A stretch of DNA of 64,000 nt from Hirudinaria manillensis (lineage: Eukaryota; Annelida; Clitellata; Hirudinida; Hirudinidae). Made by a program: the position numbers and the translations under genes. The notes below the pieces were generated by a model that was not told where the DNA came from, did no database searches, and was given only the letters and a program-made list of their open reading frames with translations. Every line of letters starts with the position of its first letter. Position 1 is the first letter of the stretch. Where the stretch lies: positions 3,649,001 to 3,713,000 of the forward strand of contig CM067538.1 in NCBI GenBank assembly GCA_034509925.1, in the 5' to 3' direction. Below, one piece after another: positions 47,760 to 59,959 of this stretch.

Positions 47760-48905
47760 CATTATATCACGGTAAAAAAAAGGGAGGGCTATTAGTATAC
47801 CCCAATACATTATAATGCTGGTTAATGTTGAACTTGTGTTGTCTCCCAAAAGTATACTTATATCCCTTCCTTGATGGAAGTATCTTTTTTACCATGGACC
47901 GTTAAATGAAATGAAACGATATTCCTAGAAAAATCCATCACTTACTTTTACTACTCTTTTTTTTAAATTCAAAAAATTCTGAAAAGCATACTCAAATAAT
48001 TAATATCAAAATTTCTGACTAATTTTAACCCCTTTGTAAGATTTGTCTATGCAATTTAAGGGTTCACGTTCATGTGTTTGCTACGCCCAGGACGTCGAAA
48101 GAGAGCTTATGCTATGGGATATATATTTCAGTCACAGTTGCAAAAATTATAATCTGCTGATACCAGGAGTAAAAGTACGTACTATGTATGGTTCATAACA
48201 ATATAAAGAAATCATTGTTAATAATTATTATCATATTACCCATTTCTAATCTGTATATTGCTTATTTTGTTTTAAAGTTTCATCTATTACATAATTATTT
48301 ATTCTAATTTTAAAGAATTTATATTTATATATATTTCAGAAGTATGGAAATCAATTATTGTATTATTATTTTGTTCATTAGTATTCTTACTTTTCTCTTT
48401 TGGGACAATCGTCTAGTCGACACATTGCCCAAAATAATTACAAATTATTGCATTTAAATCAACAATGAAATATTTAAAAAATAAAATTTTCAGCTTCTGC
48501 GAATTTCTTCAAGACATCAAAAATAAGTGAAAGAGTGTAAATTAAGAGAAAAATTAGAATTATTTCTAATATGACTCCAGAATATCGAGATCTAAACGGT
48601 TTATTTTTCTTCTTCCTGGAACAAACTCACACGATCCAATTTTCCACGCCTCTCTCTCACTCACTTACACACGATTTGTAATATTATAATGATAATTAAA
48701 TAATATAATACGTTAATTGTTAGAGACTTTTCTAGCAGAATTCTCGTTGCAAAAAAAAACGTTTGATTTTCACCGCAACACGACACAGTATGAACGGACC
48801 CAAGCGGAATTACAACCGGAAACGAACATGCTTCGTCGCCCGAGTTACACAAAACAAATATATTTATAATCCTCCCCTCCCCCCCCACCCCCAAACCAGG
48901 GGATC
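47760..48905. other. Region between LINE and gypsy fossils, nothing recognised
   Basis: AT-rich, with a C-rich run (CCTCCCCTCCCCCCCACCCC) at about 48872-48891 just before the next gypsy fragment. No gene supported. Confidence 0.35.
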
Positions 48906-48908
48906 CAC

Positions 48909-51330
48909 AAAACGCTCAGGTGGCACATTACAATGAGGTTGGTACATCACCTGCAGTGAATCATCTTGCGCACGCTTCCTGAGCTGGTTCGCATGGTGAT
49001 GAAGCATTTTGCCGCTAGCCTCCACTAGGTAGACTCGACGTCCAAGTCAACGCTTAATCCATCCTTGTATCCACTTGGTGACTTGGGTCTCTTACAAAGA
49101 CTGCGTCTCCCTCGACGAACTCTCTCTGCCGGTGGACAGGTATCCTTTCTTCCATCTCCATCAGCTCTTGGGAGATGTTTTATTGGTCTTTTGAGTTGGA
49201 GGTCACTCAGGGGGAGTTCTCAACGGTCTCCCTAGGAGTTTCTCTGCCGGCGTCTTCAAATCTGTCAAAGACGTAAATGGCGTTCTCCGGTAAGTCAGTA
49301 GAAATTTCTGGAGCACATCCTCCATCACCATCCTCCCCTGCAGCTTTTGTAGCGTACGCTTGAATGTATCAACAAAACGCTCCGCTTGCCCATTGCAATG
49401 AGGTTGGTATGGCGGTGACCTGATGAGTTGAATTCCATTCGTCTGACAGTACTCCTTGACCGCGAACTGTGTCTCATTGTCCGAAACTAGAATCTTTGTG
49501 TATCCGTGCTGTGAAAAAATTCTACCCAGTTCTGTAGCAGTGGTTGTTGAAGCTCATTTCTGATAGGCATCTTTGTAGCCAATTGACATGAACTGCAAAT
49601 TCTCACACTGTCTTCGATATCCCTATCAATTCCTTGCCAGCAGACTTGTATTCGAGCCAACATCTTCATTCCTTTGTTCCTGGGTCCTTCGAACCGAATC
49701 TATAGTATTCGACATTGCTGGGCTGATGGAGTCACGACTCGTGTTCCCATGAAATGTGCACTTTCGTGGTCTTTAGAACGGCTGAGAAAAGCGTGCAGTC
49801 CAGCTCGTAAACTAGGCCATTGACCCGTAAACACTTTCAACAACCAGTTCGGGATCTTCTTCAGTTATACTCTGAATATCCTTAGTGACTGATGTCGGAT
49901 GACATCACTCTAAACTGCCTTGATATCCCTTTCGATCTTCGCGATGACGATGTCTCACTTCTCATCTTCTGGCAGCTTCTTTATAGCGATGAGACGGGAC
50001 AGCGTATCGGCTTGGCTAAAATGAGCTGATATCCCAACCTTGGATCCGTAGATCGACAACAGTGGCTTATGATCAGTCAGCAACAGGAAGCTTCTGCCGC
50101 AGATGTAGCGATGAACTTTTCTTACCGCAAATACGAAGCTAGAGCTTCTTTTTCGATTTGTTTGTAGTTTATCTCTGCCTTGGCGATCCAACAAACTACT
50201 GGCGTGTGGGATCGCCTTCTCCGTGGCGTTCGGGAAGCGATGAAAGATGACTGTTCCCACTCCATACGCTTCCGCAACAACGACGATGTCGACGGGAGTC
50301 GAAGTGCGTCAACAACAGATCAGACTGCAACACTACCTTGAGCCTGTCCAGAACTCTGGTGTTCAGCAGTCCACTACTAATTTGTCTTTTCAGATGGTCC
50401 AGGAAGCCTCATTGAACGCATATCTGGCCAAAAGACGAGTAGTAGCTTATCATACCTAAGAACGAATTTAGCTGCTTTTGGTCCATAGGTGCTGGCATTC
50501 CGACTATGGCACGTATTTTCTCGGGATCTTCTTGAAACCACGAAGCCCATGTCACAAGAAGTTGATTTCCGATTTGCTCTTCGCCATTCTGAAGTGAAAA
50601 TCAAAATCTGCAATGGTTGTTAACGATATTTTTTAATATTCTACGATTCAAAACTGTTTGATAGTAATTTTAATGTTGGTATAATATATCGATATTCTGA
50701 CACTTGAAAACAGATGTGCTACAATGGTAGCAATACGATATTGCGGGAAAACATCATCTACTGTCTTCCAAGAATTTTCTTCAAAATATACTCTCTATTT
50801 TGTAATGATCTTCAAAAGTGCTTAACTTATTTAAGATAAATTAGACTAAATACTTGCAGGTGTAGACCGGTGTGTCCTTTCCTGCCCAGCTGTAGCCCGG
50901 CAGTCTTCCTGAGATAAGTGGTTATCTTCTTCGTACTGCTCCAAATTCTGCTTCAATAAAGAGCTTCTTCTTATTTCGTCGTAGAGAAACTTCGTCGGTC
51001 GAATTCTCCTTGGCGCTCCATGATCTGGCGGTTGACATTTCTTTCCTTTCATCACTTTCTGGAGGTGTTCATATCAGCTTGATTAAGAAGTGAAGACGAG
51101 TGCTAAAGGGTGGCTTTTGGTATAAGATGCACTGCTCTCTTCGATCTTGGCTCACTTCTTTATTAAGGTCTTGTTCGATTTCTTGGGTGGTTTGGCGTGA
51201 ATCAAACAGTGTTGCCCGCATTGTTTGTCTTTTGGTTATTGTTCGAATTACCGGTTGGTGCCTTTCTGGGTCCCATTTGTTCTTTGACCTCATGAGCTTT
51301 GACTTGGTCCAGATTTTGGCATATTTTTAC
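48909..51330 (-). mobile_element. Ty3/gypsy fossil D
   Basis: Minus-strand element. Integrase C-terminal and core sequence (48943-49520) is near-identical to 42110-42780 of fossil B. It is followed by the integrase zinc finger (49487-49669: QGIDRDIEDSVRICSSCQLA), RNase H (49955-50260: FVFAVRKVHRYICGRSFLLL, TDHKPLLSIYGS) and RT (around 50377-50613). Further right, 50846-51293 holds charged frames (PRRIRPTKFLYDEIRRS) probably from the same element family. Broken, with many breaks. The left edge carries a rearranged junction. Confidence 0.75.
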
Positions 51331-51339
51331 ATCTGCTTG

Positions 51340-51945
51340 CCTGCTGACCTTAGGGATGCCGTCCGCGTGTATCTGCTCTATCAGGCCGACAGGGAGGTCC
51401 TAGCTCAACTTATATGATTATTGATCAGAATGAAATGCTCTTGGAAAGATAACGGAGATCCAATATTAAGGTCCAAGTACAAATATTAAAATTGGTTGTC
51501 GATTCCCATAAGTACTCCATCTATACACTGATTTTCATAAATTTTGACCATGCTCACGAATAACGCTATTTCTATGTAATTCCTTGAAATTACAGTATAA
51601 TTTTCATACGAATGCAATAGCATTTGTTACGTTTGTTCGCGAATAGATGATAACAAGGGATTATCAAGGTCAAATTATGAAATGTAAGCTCGGGAATGAA
51701 ATGTATTTAGGCTTGCTATCGATATCGCCTGCTTTGCAAGAAAAGAAATATTCAAGTGTATACATATTGGGATGATTTTCTGAAGTTTGTTTTGCATCAG
51801 CATAAACCACGGAGGATTACAATATCTAATGAAATGGTCAAGAGAGGTCGAGGCTGGGAATAAGCAGGGACTGCAGAAAAAAATAGAAGAGTTACAGTTT
51901 TTAGATGGCATAAAAAAGGAAACTGCATAGATAACCTAGAATTTT
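51340..51945. other. Nothing recognised
   Basis: Between gypsy fossil D and the SAP-type element. No family resemblance in any frame. Confidence 0.3.
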
Positions 51946-51949
51946 AGAA

Positions 51950-52816
51950 AGTTGGGAATTTTAGAAAGTTTAGAAGACTCCAAAAGCTTCAGTACCAACT
52001 CTGTGCGCTCCACCGGCAACTCCACGTGACTCACCAGTAACTCCTCGGGCTGCACCAACAACTCCACATGATCCACCGGCAAACCCACGGGCTACTCCGA
52101 AAGCTCCACTTGCTCCACTAACACCTGCGTGCGGCAAGTCCTCGGAGTCCGCCATCACTCACAGAGTTTCTGGAGACACGCATGCAACTGTGCTCGGATG
52201 TGTCTTCGAATGACTCCATCTCAATGCTGCCAGAAACTGTATCTGGAACGGATATGATTTGTTCTTCGTTGGGACTCATTTTGCAGAATTCCTCTCCTAG
52301 TTCCTCGCAACATGGAAGCGCCACTCTGCTCTCCTCAAAAGAACCATCAGAACTCTTCTCAGTAGAGTTTTCACCCGAATCCAGGGCATCCTGACACAGA
52401 ACTGCTGTGTTTTCAAATCGCCCCTAATACTCCTCTCTGCTCTTCCTCAGAAACTCAATAAATTCATCCTCGAATTCGTATTCCTCCGGGTCATGGCCAT
52501 TCTATGTTAGCTATGCCCTAAGTCGCTCTATTATTTCAGCTTTCGTGCCTTCTCAATTCTCGTCTCAATTGAGCCATATACAATTCATCCAAGAACCACG
52601 TCATCCTTCACTTTTCAACTAATCAAGCTTCTACCTTAGTTACCAAACTTAGATACCCTTTAACTTTAAATCGCACTCCTGACACTAATGTAATAACCCG
52701 GGGTCCTGAAACTAATCATGGTCTCTGATTAGACTCTGAATAGTACCCTGTACATTAATTAATTATTAAATTAATTAGCAATATAATTTTAATTATTTGG
52801 ATCCAGGGATCCAATA
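51950..52816 (-). mobile_element. LTR element of the SAP-Gag family, partial copy
   Basis: The LTR at 52689-52816 reads on the minus strand from TATTGGATCCCTGG to CCCCGGGTTATTACA, followed by the primer-site-like TTAGTGTCAGGAGTG at about 52688. Gag remains follow to the left: NGHDPEEYEFE near 52475-52505, SGENSTEKSSDGSF near 52340-52375, and a Gly/Ala/Val-rich repetitive stretch (51970-52158, GVARGFAGGSCGVVGAARGV). The same gag segments occur in the copy at 63266-64000. No second LTR. Broken, several breaks. Confidence 0.72.
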
Positions 52817-53139
52817 TTATATATAATATAATATACTATGGATTTGAATATGGTACAATAATAATTCTTATTTTATTTTAATTTTTCCTTCCAGAATTTT
52901 AGAATCATTTTTATTAAAAGTTGTGCTAGATTTGCCCAAATTCTATCACTAAATATGGCACAACCAAAGGCTTCGGAACCTTTATTTTAAGATGTAACAA
53001 TTAGATAATACTATTACCATTATCAGGATATTTATTTTCATTGCAAATATATTTTAAAAGCTTAGACTTTATTTTTGTAGCCAAAATATTTTGTACTAAC
53101 TTTAAATAATGAATATCTATGTAGGAAACTGCTTTTGAA

Positions 53140-56100
53140 ATGAAAATTTTCAAAATTGACCGTTGTGGTCCGCTCCATGTTTTACTCTTCACATTAATCG
53201 TTTCTGGAATGTCTAACAAAATAGAACGATCCAATAATACACGTCAGACAAAATTTAAAAGAATAATAGGAGGGAAACAAGCACAGTATGGCTATTCACC
53301 ATGGTTGGTATTAATTATAGCCGAAACACCCATTAGCCTTTTTTGGGGAATAACTTGGGGTACACAGAAAACTCATTGTGGAGCCTCACTCGTCCATAAA
53401 CAATGGCTTTTAACGGCTGCACACTGCATGGTAAAAGATAACACGTAAGCTGGAAATGTGTTTTTAAAAATATTTGTATGAGTTAATCCACGTTGATGAG
53501 ATATTTATGTGTTGAATCTAACTCTCTTCCCGATATTTTAATTTTTTATTGAAGTAATGGACTGGCATTTTATCGCTTTATAATATACAGTCAAATCTCG
53601 CTACTATGCCACTCGCTCTAATGCCAATGTTGCTCGGTCCCGACAAAATTAAATACAAAATAAAGGCAAGGGAGATTAACAGGAAATGGGTGTTTAATAG
53701 AACAAGCAACCAGAGCTGGAGTGCCATCTAAGCTCATGAAGCTGTTTTTATTTCATAAAATAAGGCCGTCTTTACAAGCCCTCGTTAATATGCCACTCTC
53801 GTTACTATGCCCCTTTTACTAGGTCCCGACGGTAGCGAGTATTGACTGTATTTGTAATGAAACGGTTCGATATTTAAACATTTTTTTTTATTTAAACACA
53901 TTTAAGGATAGTACATCCCAATCTGTGGCAAGCTAAACTTGGAGACATTTCGATGACAGTTAAATGAGAATTACTTGTTTGTTCTTTTAATATATTAGAA
54001 ATTTCATGGTCATTTCATCTTTTCTTTAGGGCAGCTATACCAGCTACTTTAAAGGACTCTTGTCTGAAGTTTTGCTCAAACCAGAGTGGGCCGAATATTA
54101 TGTCAAAATAAAAGGAATTTTCATGTATCCTTCTTATAGCCCACGCAGTATGTTTGTTGATTTATTCTGAGTTTAATGTAAATAATTGTCTACTCGACAT
54201 TATTAGAATTTAAAGATGCATTGACTTTAATTTAAATCAATTAGTTAAGGTTAATTAAGTTAATATTCAGAATCTTTTATCTATCGATTCCGATAGGAAC
54301 GGCAATAGCAGTAGACCAAATCTTCCAGCGGTCATTATTGCCATTAGTTAATTCCAATAAAGTTATCCTCAAGTTAAATTGTTCATCAGACCCCGTTTCG
54401 ACATTGGTGTCAGGAGTTGGATACAGGAAGATTAGATGATTAGAAGAGGACCAGAGGAAAGAGAAAAATTTAAGAAGTACAACGATCCGAAATTAGATGA
54501 AAGAGAGAAAACGATGAAACTTCGGACAAAAACCATGGACAGTCTTCCGGCATCAGTTTGAAACTGCCGCTGACCTAACACCACAACACAGAGTTGATAA
54601 TGCTTCTACGAGGAAGGGCAGCCTAGCAAACAATGTTAATAGGAGGGAGAGATTTATTGTCCATCCAAAGTTGGCAAAAAGCAGTAAAATAACGATTACC
54701 AACAACTAAAAATAGCCACTGGGGAAGTGCACAACAATTCCCGTAGATTTAGGAGGCAAGTCATTCGTCCAGGAATTTATACTAGCCAATATAACACATG
54801 AATGAAATACTGGGATTGGGTTTCATGCGACGCTACGGAATTTATATTGACATGAAAGGCGGCACCCTTTGGAGATTCCTCTACACTACGGGGGTACAGA
54901 AAGTCAGACACATTTGTAAAAGTATTACAAAACTAGACCATCCCTGCAGTCAGAACGTTTAATTTGGGACGTGCTAGAGAGCGTCTATACAAAATTTGGT
55001 ATAGCAGTCGAAGATCAAACATTCATTGACCAAAGATTGCTAATATAACGAGTCCTAGTCAAGCTAAACACCGCCACAGTTCCACTTAATTAATTTAACC
55101 GACCAAGAACAATAGATCAGGCATGAACACCTATCGCATTATGCAGGGACGTAAAACGCATATTAACAATTGATGGAAGTGGAAGTAAGCATTCAAAAGG
55201 AGATGGCACGTATAAAACAGCCTTCTGAAAGATTTAAACAGAGCTCTACAAAAAAGAAGATTAAAAATCTGCTTAACGAATTTCAGAATATAATGGTTGA
55301 ACAAGACAGCCTTTTGGGTAGAACTAACTTCGTGCAACATTTATAAATACGACCGGTGCTAAACCCATTCGACAAAAACCCCTACGACATTCTTTGGCTA
55401 CAAGAGCAAATGCAGAGGAAATGATAACCGTCAAGTAGCCCTTGGAGCTTATCGGTGGTACTCGTTAAGAAGAAAGATGGATCATTTTATTTATGTATGG
55501 ACTGTAGAAAGCTAAACGAATTGACACTTAGAGACAAGGATTTTACCTAGAATCGCTGACACTTTTGACAACATCTCGGGATCAAAATTGTTTCACATTA
55601 GATCTCAATTAGTGGTTACTGGTAGTTAGAATAACAGGTGAAGGGTTTTGGCCGTTCGAAGTGCGACATTTGAGAACATTAGGGTTCTCAATTCGAAAGT
55701 ATGTCTAGTATATTTGGACGACACAATTGTCGGAAAAACATTTGGAGAAAATGTTTTACAACAGCCGTTTTTGTTGAAAACAGATCACGCATCCCTGAGG
55801 TGGCAGCTCAACAAGAAACTACAGAGATTTCAGTTCAACGTTGAACACCGGAGAAGTTAAACACACTTCAACGCTTGAGGAGGTCTTGAGGAGTGGTTCA
55901 GAAATTGTAATAATTACGCAACTAGTAAAAGTCTTCAAAGGAAGGCAAAAGATATAATACAATCTTATAATGGATTATAATGTGGGAGTAAACTTATTGA
56001 AAAAATAACTTTGGTTATTGAAATTCCCTGCATCGACGTAGGGAAACCGGTACATATTTATAATGATCGATTACTTTACCAAATGGACTTAATCAATAAG

Positions 56101-58450
56101 GAGGAAGATAATGTAGCTGATGCTCTCGTAAATAATTGGATTAGGGGTACCGAATCCTTAACACATGAACAACTGCGTTACATACGCAATCGGACGGTAT
56201 GATTCCATGAAAGATTTAACAGGACCATGGAAATATTTGTCAAAAATGGTGTGAATGGTGAGCTGCAAGATGACTTGGTATCTACCACCTTTCCTTATGA
56301 AGCCATGACAATAACCGGACAGCCGTGCATAAAACGACGGGACGTTTCATCTTCCTGCCTTGTTCGGAAGAGCAGAGAGGAACCTAAGTCGTCATGTTAT
56401 TACATTTCAAGCCTAAGAAATACACTAGCTGACAAACTTGTTGCCCCGGAAAATATTACTGCTAATAGCGATCAAGCCAAAGCTTGATACGACACATAAG
56501 CCAATGTCGTAAGTGTTAAACCGAATCATTAAAGACATTAAACTACGTTTAATATGTATATCGCATACATAAGACAGCAAGGACTTGGATGAAAGTAGTT
56601 CACAGCAAACGATTAGCCAAATATCATGACGTAACAGAGCAGCCTGTTCGGGACGAACAGATTTAATGAGGGGGGAATGATGGAAACCTGACAATAATAA
56701 CCAATTAATAACCTGGTTATTACCTTAATTATTAATTATTAATTATAAATAGTTAATAATCAGAAACTTTTATCCGGAAAATGTATCTAGAAATTCCCGT
56801 ATTTCCGATCGGACAATAGCAGTATACCAAATCTTCCAGCCGTCTTTGCCATTTGTCCAGTAAAGTTATCCTCACGTTAAATAGTTCACCAGGCCCCTAG
56901 TTACATCAATATGATCAGCCGAATTACTTAATTATTTATTAATATTACAAACGTTGCATTGTTTATTGAAACAAAAAATTTACAAAAAGTTTTAACCAAA
57001 GACGCAATCCAAAAAACAAATACCTCAGAGATATTCTTCAAGTTTATTAAGCATATAAAATATAAATAAATAAATAAAAGTATGTACATATCAAGATATT
57101 TTTTCGAGTGTCTCTTTAAATTGGCCAAGTTCAGTTATATGTAATTTTACTTTAGAATTACTCGAATTTTAATCGAATGTTATAATTTTAGCTTTCTTCA
57201 GAAATGATATTGCTCTTATGAAATTGGCGCTCCCAGTAAATCTTCACTCGCCTCTCGATAAAAAGGATTCAATACTGGACGTTATTGAAATTTTGACCAC
57301 TGTTCCTAGAATCACGCCTGATGCTGCTATAAAAGCAGAAAGAGTAAATGTGATTGATATAATGGCTTCTGATATTGGCAAATCAGATGACCGAATTGTT
57401 TGCACCTTAAAAGGCTGGGGTTGCCGTACATTTGGTTGGTTGGATTATTTGCAAATTGTAAAAATTTTTATAAATAAATAAATCTACAACTATTGTTGTA
57501 TTATGGTAGAACGATTTTCAGATCTTCTCGATTGATTTTAAGTGTTCCTACGTCTGTTGAGACTTAATTTTTGTTGTAATAAAAATCAGATTGTAAACTA
57601 CCATAGAAAACCATACAATGGTCACATATCATCTGCTTAGCTTGATAGCTATGGTTCCCATTTGTCGTTTTGTGTTTTCAACAAACTCCTAGCAAGAAAT
57701 TCTTCATTCTCTGATGAATTTGTCGCCGTTAAGATAAATTTCTTCTTCTCCTTGTTGTTGCTGGTAATGCAACAAAAACAAACTTCTTAATAACACGGCA
57801 GCGAATGCTTAATGCCTCAAAATTCCATCGGAAGACTCATGTATTCCTTATAAAATAATAATTATATAAAGTTTAAAGTAAGATTTAAATAATCTTAGCA
57901 AAACTAAAATAAATTTATTATTGTTACCAATGTAACCTTTACTTGAATTGATAATGAAACATTTTAAATATAAATAATTTTCTCTTTTAGCTTTATGTAA
58001 ATGTTAGCATCTGCATCCTAAAAATATTCTAAAATTTATTTTACAATTTTTAATTGGAAAATAGATGGCTCAGAAAGAGATGACGTGGCGCATGAAATAA
58101 ATATTACTATAATGTCTAATGAAAACTGTGCCATGTACTGGGGTAGAATAACTGACACAAGGCTTTGCGCCGGATCAAAAATAGCTAATGAAGGTGCATG
58201 TTACGTAAGTAAATCTTTAAATATATAACTTGCAGTTATCAGTGCTTTTCAACTTATCATTAACATTACCTTTAATGTACAATTCCAGGGAGACAGTGGA
58301 TCGCCTTTGACATGTTATATTAATGGTCATTTTTATCAAGTTGGAATAACTTCATTCAGAAGCAGTGTAAATAAAAATGTTCCTGTCGTGTTTACCAGGG
58401 TTACACCATATAGACAATGGATACGTCACACTACCGATACTAACAAATAA
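53140..58450 (+). CDS. Secreted chymotrypsin-fold serine protease
   Basis: S1-family protease with signal peptide (LHVLLFTLIVSG) and a short propeptide ending KFKR|IIGGKQAQYG. Exons: 53140-53430, 54030-54147, 57192-57434, 58065-58204, 58289-58450, giving 317 aa in frame. Catalytic triad: His95 (LLTAAHC), Asp142 (FFRNDIALMKL), Ser267 (GDSGSP). Disulfide cysteines occur in HCGAS, AAHC, GACYGDSG and LTCYING. Where trypsin has Asp189 this protein has Gly (NEGACYGDSG), so trypsin-like cleavage after Arg/Lys is unlikely. The first exon could also end at a stronger donor (53444, ACAC|GTAAGC), but that puts exon 2 out of frame, so ATG|GTAAAA at 53430 is preferred. Intron 1 holds a pogo MITE, intron 2 a gypsy element. 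AATAAA at 58497. Role unknown: digestive or immune are both possible. Confidence 0.83.
53588..53848 (+). mobile_element. Pogo-type MITE, complete
   Basis: Terminal inverted repeats CAGTCAAATCTCGCTAC (left) and CAGTCAATACTCGCTAC (complement of the right end), 15 of 17 matching, flanked by TA on both sides (53586-53587, 53849-53850). Internal sequence near 53700-53745 (GAGCTGGAGTGCCATCTAAG) matches coding sequence of pogo fragment 2 near 26565, so it is an internally deleted derivative of that family. It sits in intron 1 of the protease gene. Confidence 0.85.
54217..56905 (+). mobile_element. Ty3/gypsy element in intron 2 of the protease gene
   Basis: Left LTR about 54217-54404, followed by TTGGTGTCAGGAGTTGG (primer-site region). 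Right LTR about 56678-56905, preceded by a purine tract (GAGGGGGGAA). The LTRs share ATTCAGAATCTTTTATC-like, AGACCAAATCTTCCAGC and AATAAAGTTATCCTCA-like blocks. Internal parts: gag remains, RT (around 55480-55740, CLVYLDDTIVGKT) and RNase H (FLLKTDHASLRWQL, FNVEHRRS near 55770-55860), then integrase remains. Broken, with many breaks. The LTRs are clearly diverged, so it is old. The primer region and LTR ends relate it to the SAP-Gag LTR family. Confidence 0.75.
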
Positions 58451-58496
58451 CAAACGGCAGGATAATTTCTGAAAAATATTTTAATTATTTAAATAT

Positions 58497-58502
58497 AATA
58501 AA
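58497..58502 (+). other. poly(A) signal of the serine protease gene
   Basis: AATAAA 46 bases after the stop codon at 58450. Confidence 0.6.
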
Positions 58503-58974
58503 ATTACTTTGAATTGTTGTTGACATCTTTAATTCTAATGAATTGTAAATTGAATTCGTGAATTCTACTTCAGTATTCCGCGTCCTTAAGATTTACTGTA
58601 ATAATTTTTCTATTATTTTTTATAGCCCAATAATGCCTTTGGTCCGTGAGAAATGATTTCAGTCAAAATATTAAGCGCCTCCAACAAAAAATCTTCGTCC
58701 GTGAAATTTTCAATGGGGTTATATTATCTTGAAAGTTTTTATACCTCAAAATTAACTTCAAGAACTGGTTTTAGAACTTCAGTTCAGAATATTTCCAACA
58801 GAGGGATCAATCTTGATTAATTCTCGAAAAATGAAAGATGCTTTTGACATTGTTGCAACCAATTCTAACCATTCTTCTTTGGCCTCGTTCGTCGATTGCT
58901 TCCGTAGAAGCTTTTCTTGGCTTCTTCATACCGTATACTTAATACGGTACTTAATGAGTTCAATCTCAATACTA

Positions 58975-59540
58975 TGCCACCTGTCCACACCGAACAAAAG
59001 TACCTATAGCGGCATATTATCTTTGTTTGTAAAGCGGATTTATTTTCTCAATTTACCCAGTCTAAAGCTTTTAAGCTCTCAATAATCGTTGGCGATATTT
59101 CGGCGAATTTGGAGCTTCTCTTCCAGACGCTGCTGTGCTCTCGCTTGATTGAGCAATATGAGCATATATTTCTCATCGAGAATCGGGAGCCTGCGTCAGC
59201 TTCATTCGCTTCTATGGATATCCAGCTTTGATTAAAGCCACAATTGTATTCTTACTGAGAATGACCTTGTCGTTGGTTCTCTTAACTTCGATGCACCATT
59301 TCTTGCATCCCTGGCCAGCTTGGACTGATGTGTATCATTCTGCGCCGCACCGATGATATCCTTCTTCTCCTAAAGTAAATTCGGTTTGCTTGCATTTTTG
59401 ATCTGATATTTGTAGTTGAAATTGAATAGAAATTGGAAAATATAAATCATAATCGCGATATACTATATCAAGGTAACACGAGTAGAGGTTGTGGCATAGT
59501 ATTTAGTATTGAATTTTGTCGGGACCGATGAAATGTGGAT
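58975..59540 (-). mobile_element. Pogo/Tigger-like DNA transposon fragment 3
   Basis: The right edge read on the minus strand gives TCGGTCCCGACAAAATTCAA (about 59510-59528), the sub-terminal sequence of this pogo family. Further left, minus-strand frames give CKKWCIEVKRTNDKVILSKN and NTIVALIKAGYP, resembling the CENP-B-type helix-turn-helix region. Stops and frame changes present. Confidence 0.58.
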
Positions 59541-59697
59541 ATCCTCATCTACCCAGCATTTACCGGAAGCTGGGAGGCACACTAGCTTTATTATGCCGTT
59601 TACTGCTGCCTGGTCTAAAAAGGGCGGAAACCTCCTGTTAACATCAATTATGCGAGGCTCTCTTTGGCCTTGTTAAATCGATTTTAATCCATCCCTG

Positions 59698-59791
59698 CAG
59701 CGCACATGAAAGCTCGTGTACTTAATATATTAAGTCATATTCCACAGCGCACATGAAAGCTCGTGTACTTAATATATTAAGTCATATTCCA
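59698..59791. repeat. Exact 47-bp tandem duplication
   Basis: The unit CAGCGCACATGAAAGCTCGT (47 bases in total) occurs twice without a difference, at 59698-59744 and 59745-59791. It contains the palindrome-like ACTTAATATATTAAGT. The exact identity points to a recent event. Confidence 0.9.
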
Positions 59792-59959
59792 AATATAGCG
59801 GCAGATGGATAAAGAAATTTTCTGGATTCGACTGCGGGCCAAAAGGTTTCTTCCGAAGCTCATATTGCTTTGCGTGTAAGCCAAATTGTCTTCCAACAAT
59901 ACCTGGACATGGAGGCCTCAAGAAATAAATGTACAATGGTAAAAAAAAAATTTATGTTG

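Noticed and set aside
47209-47775. 188-codon plus-strand frame
   Set aside because: It is the complement of the LINE coding region, which shows a zinc finger and endonuclease motif on the minus strand. No family resemblance on the plus strand.
53431-53446. Donor GTAAGC at 53445 as the end of protease exon 1
   Set aside because: Stronger by consensus but shifts exon 2 out of frame and hits a stop; kept only as a finding to test.
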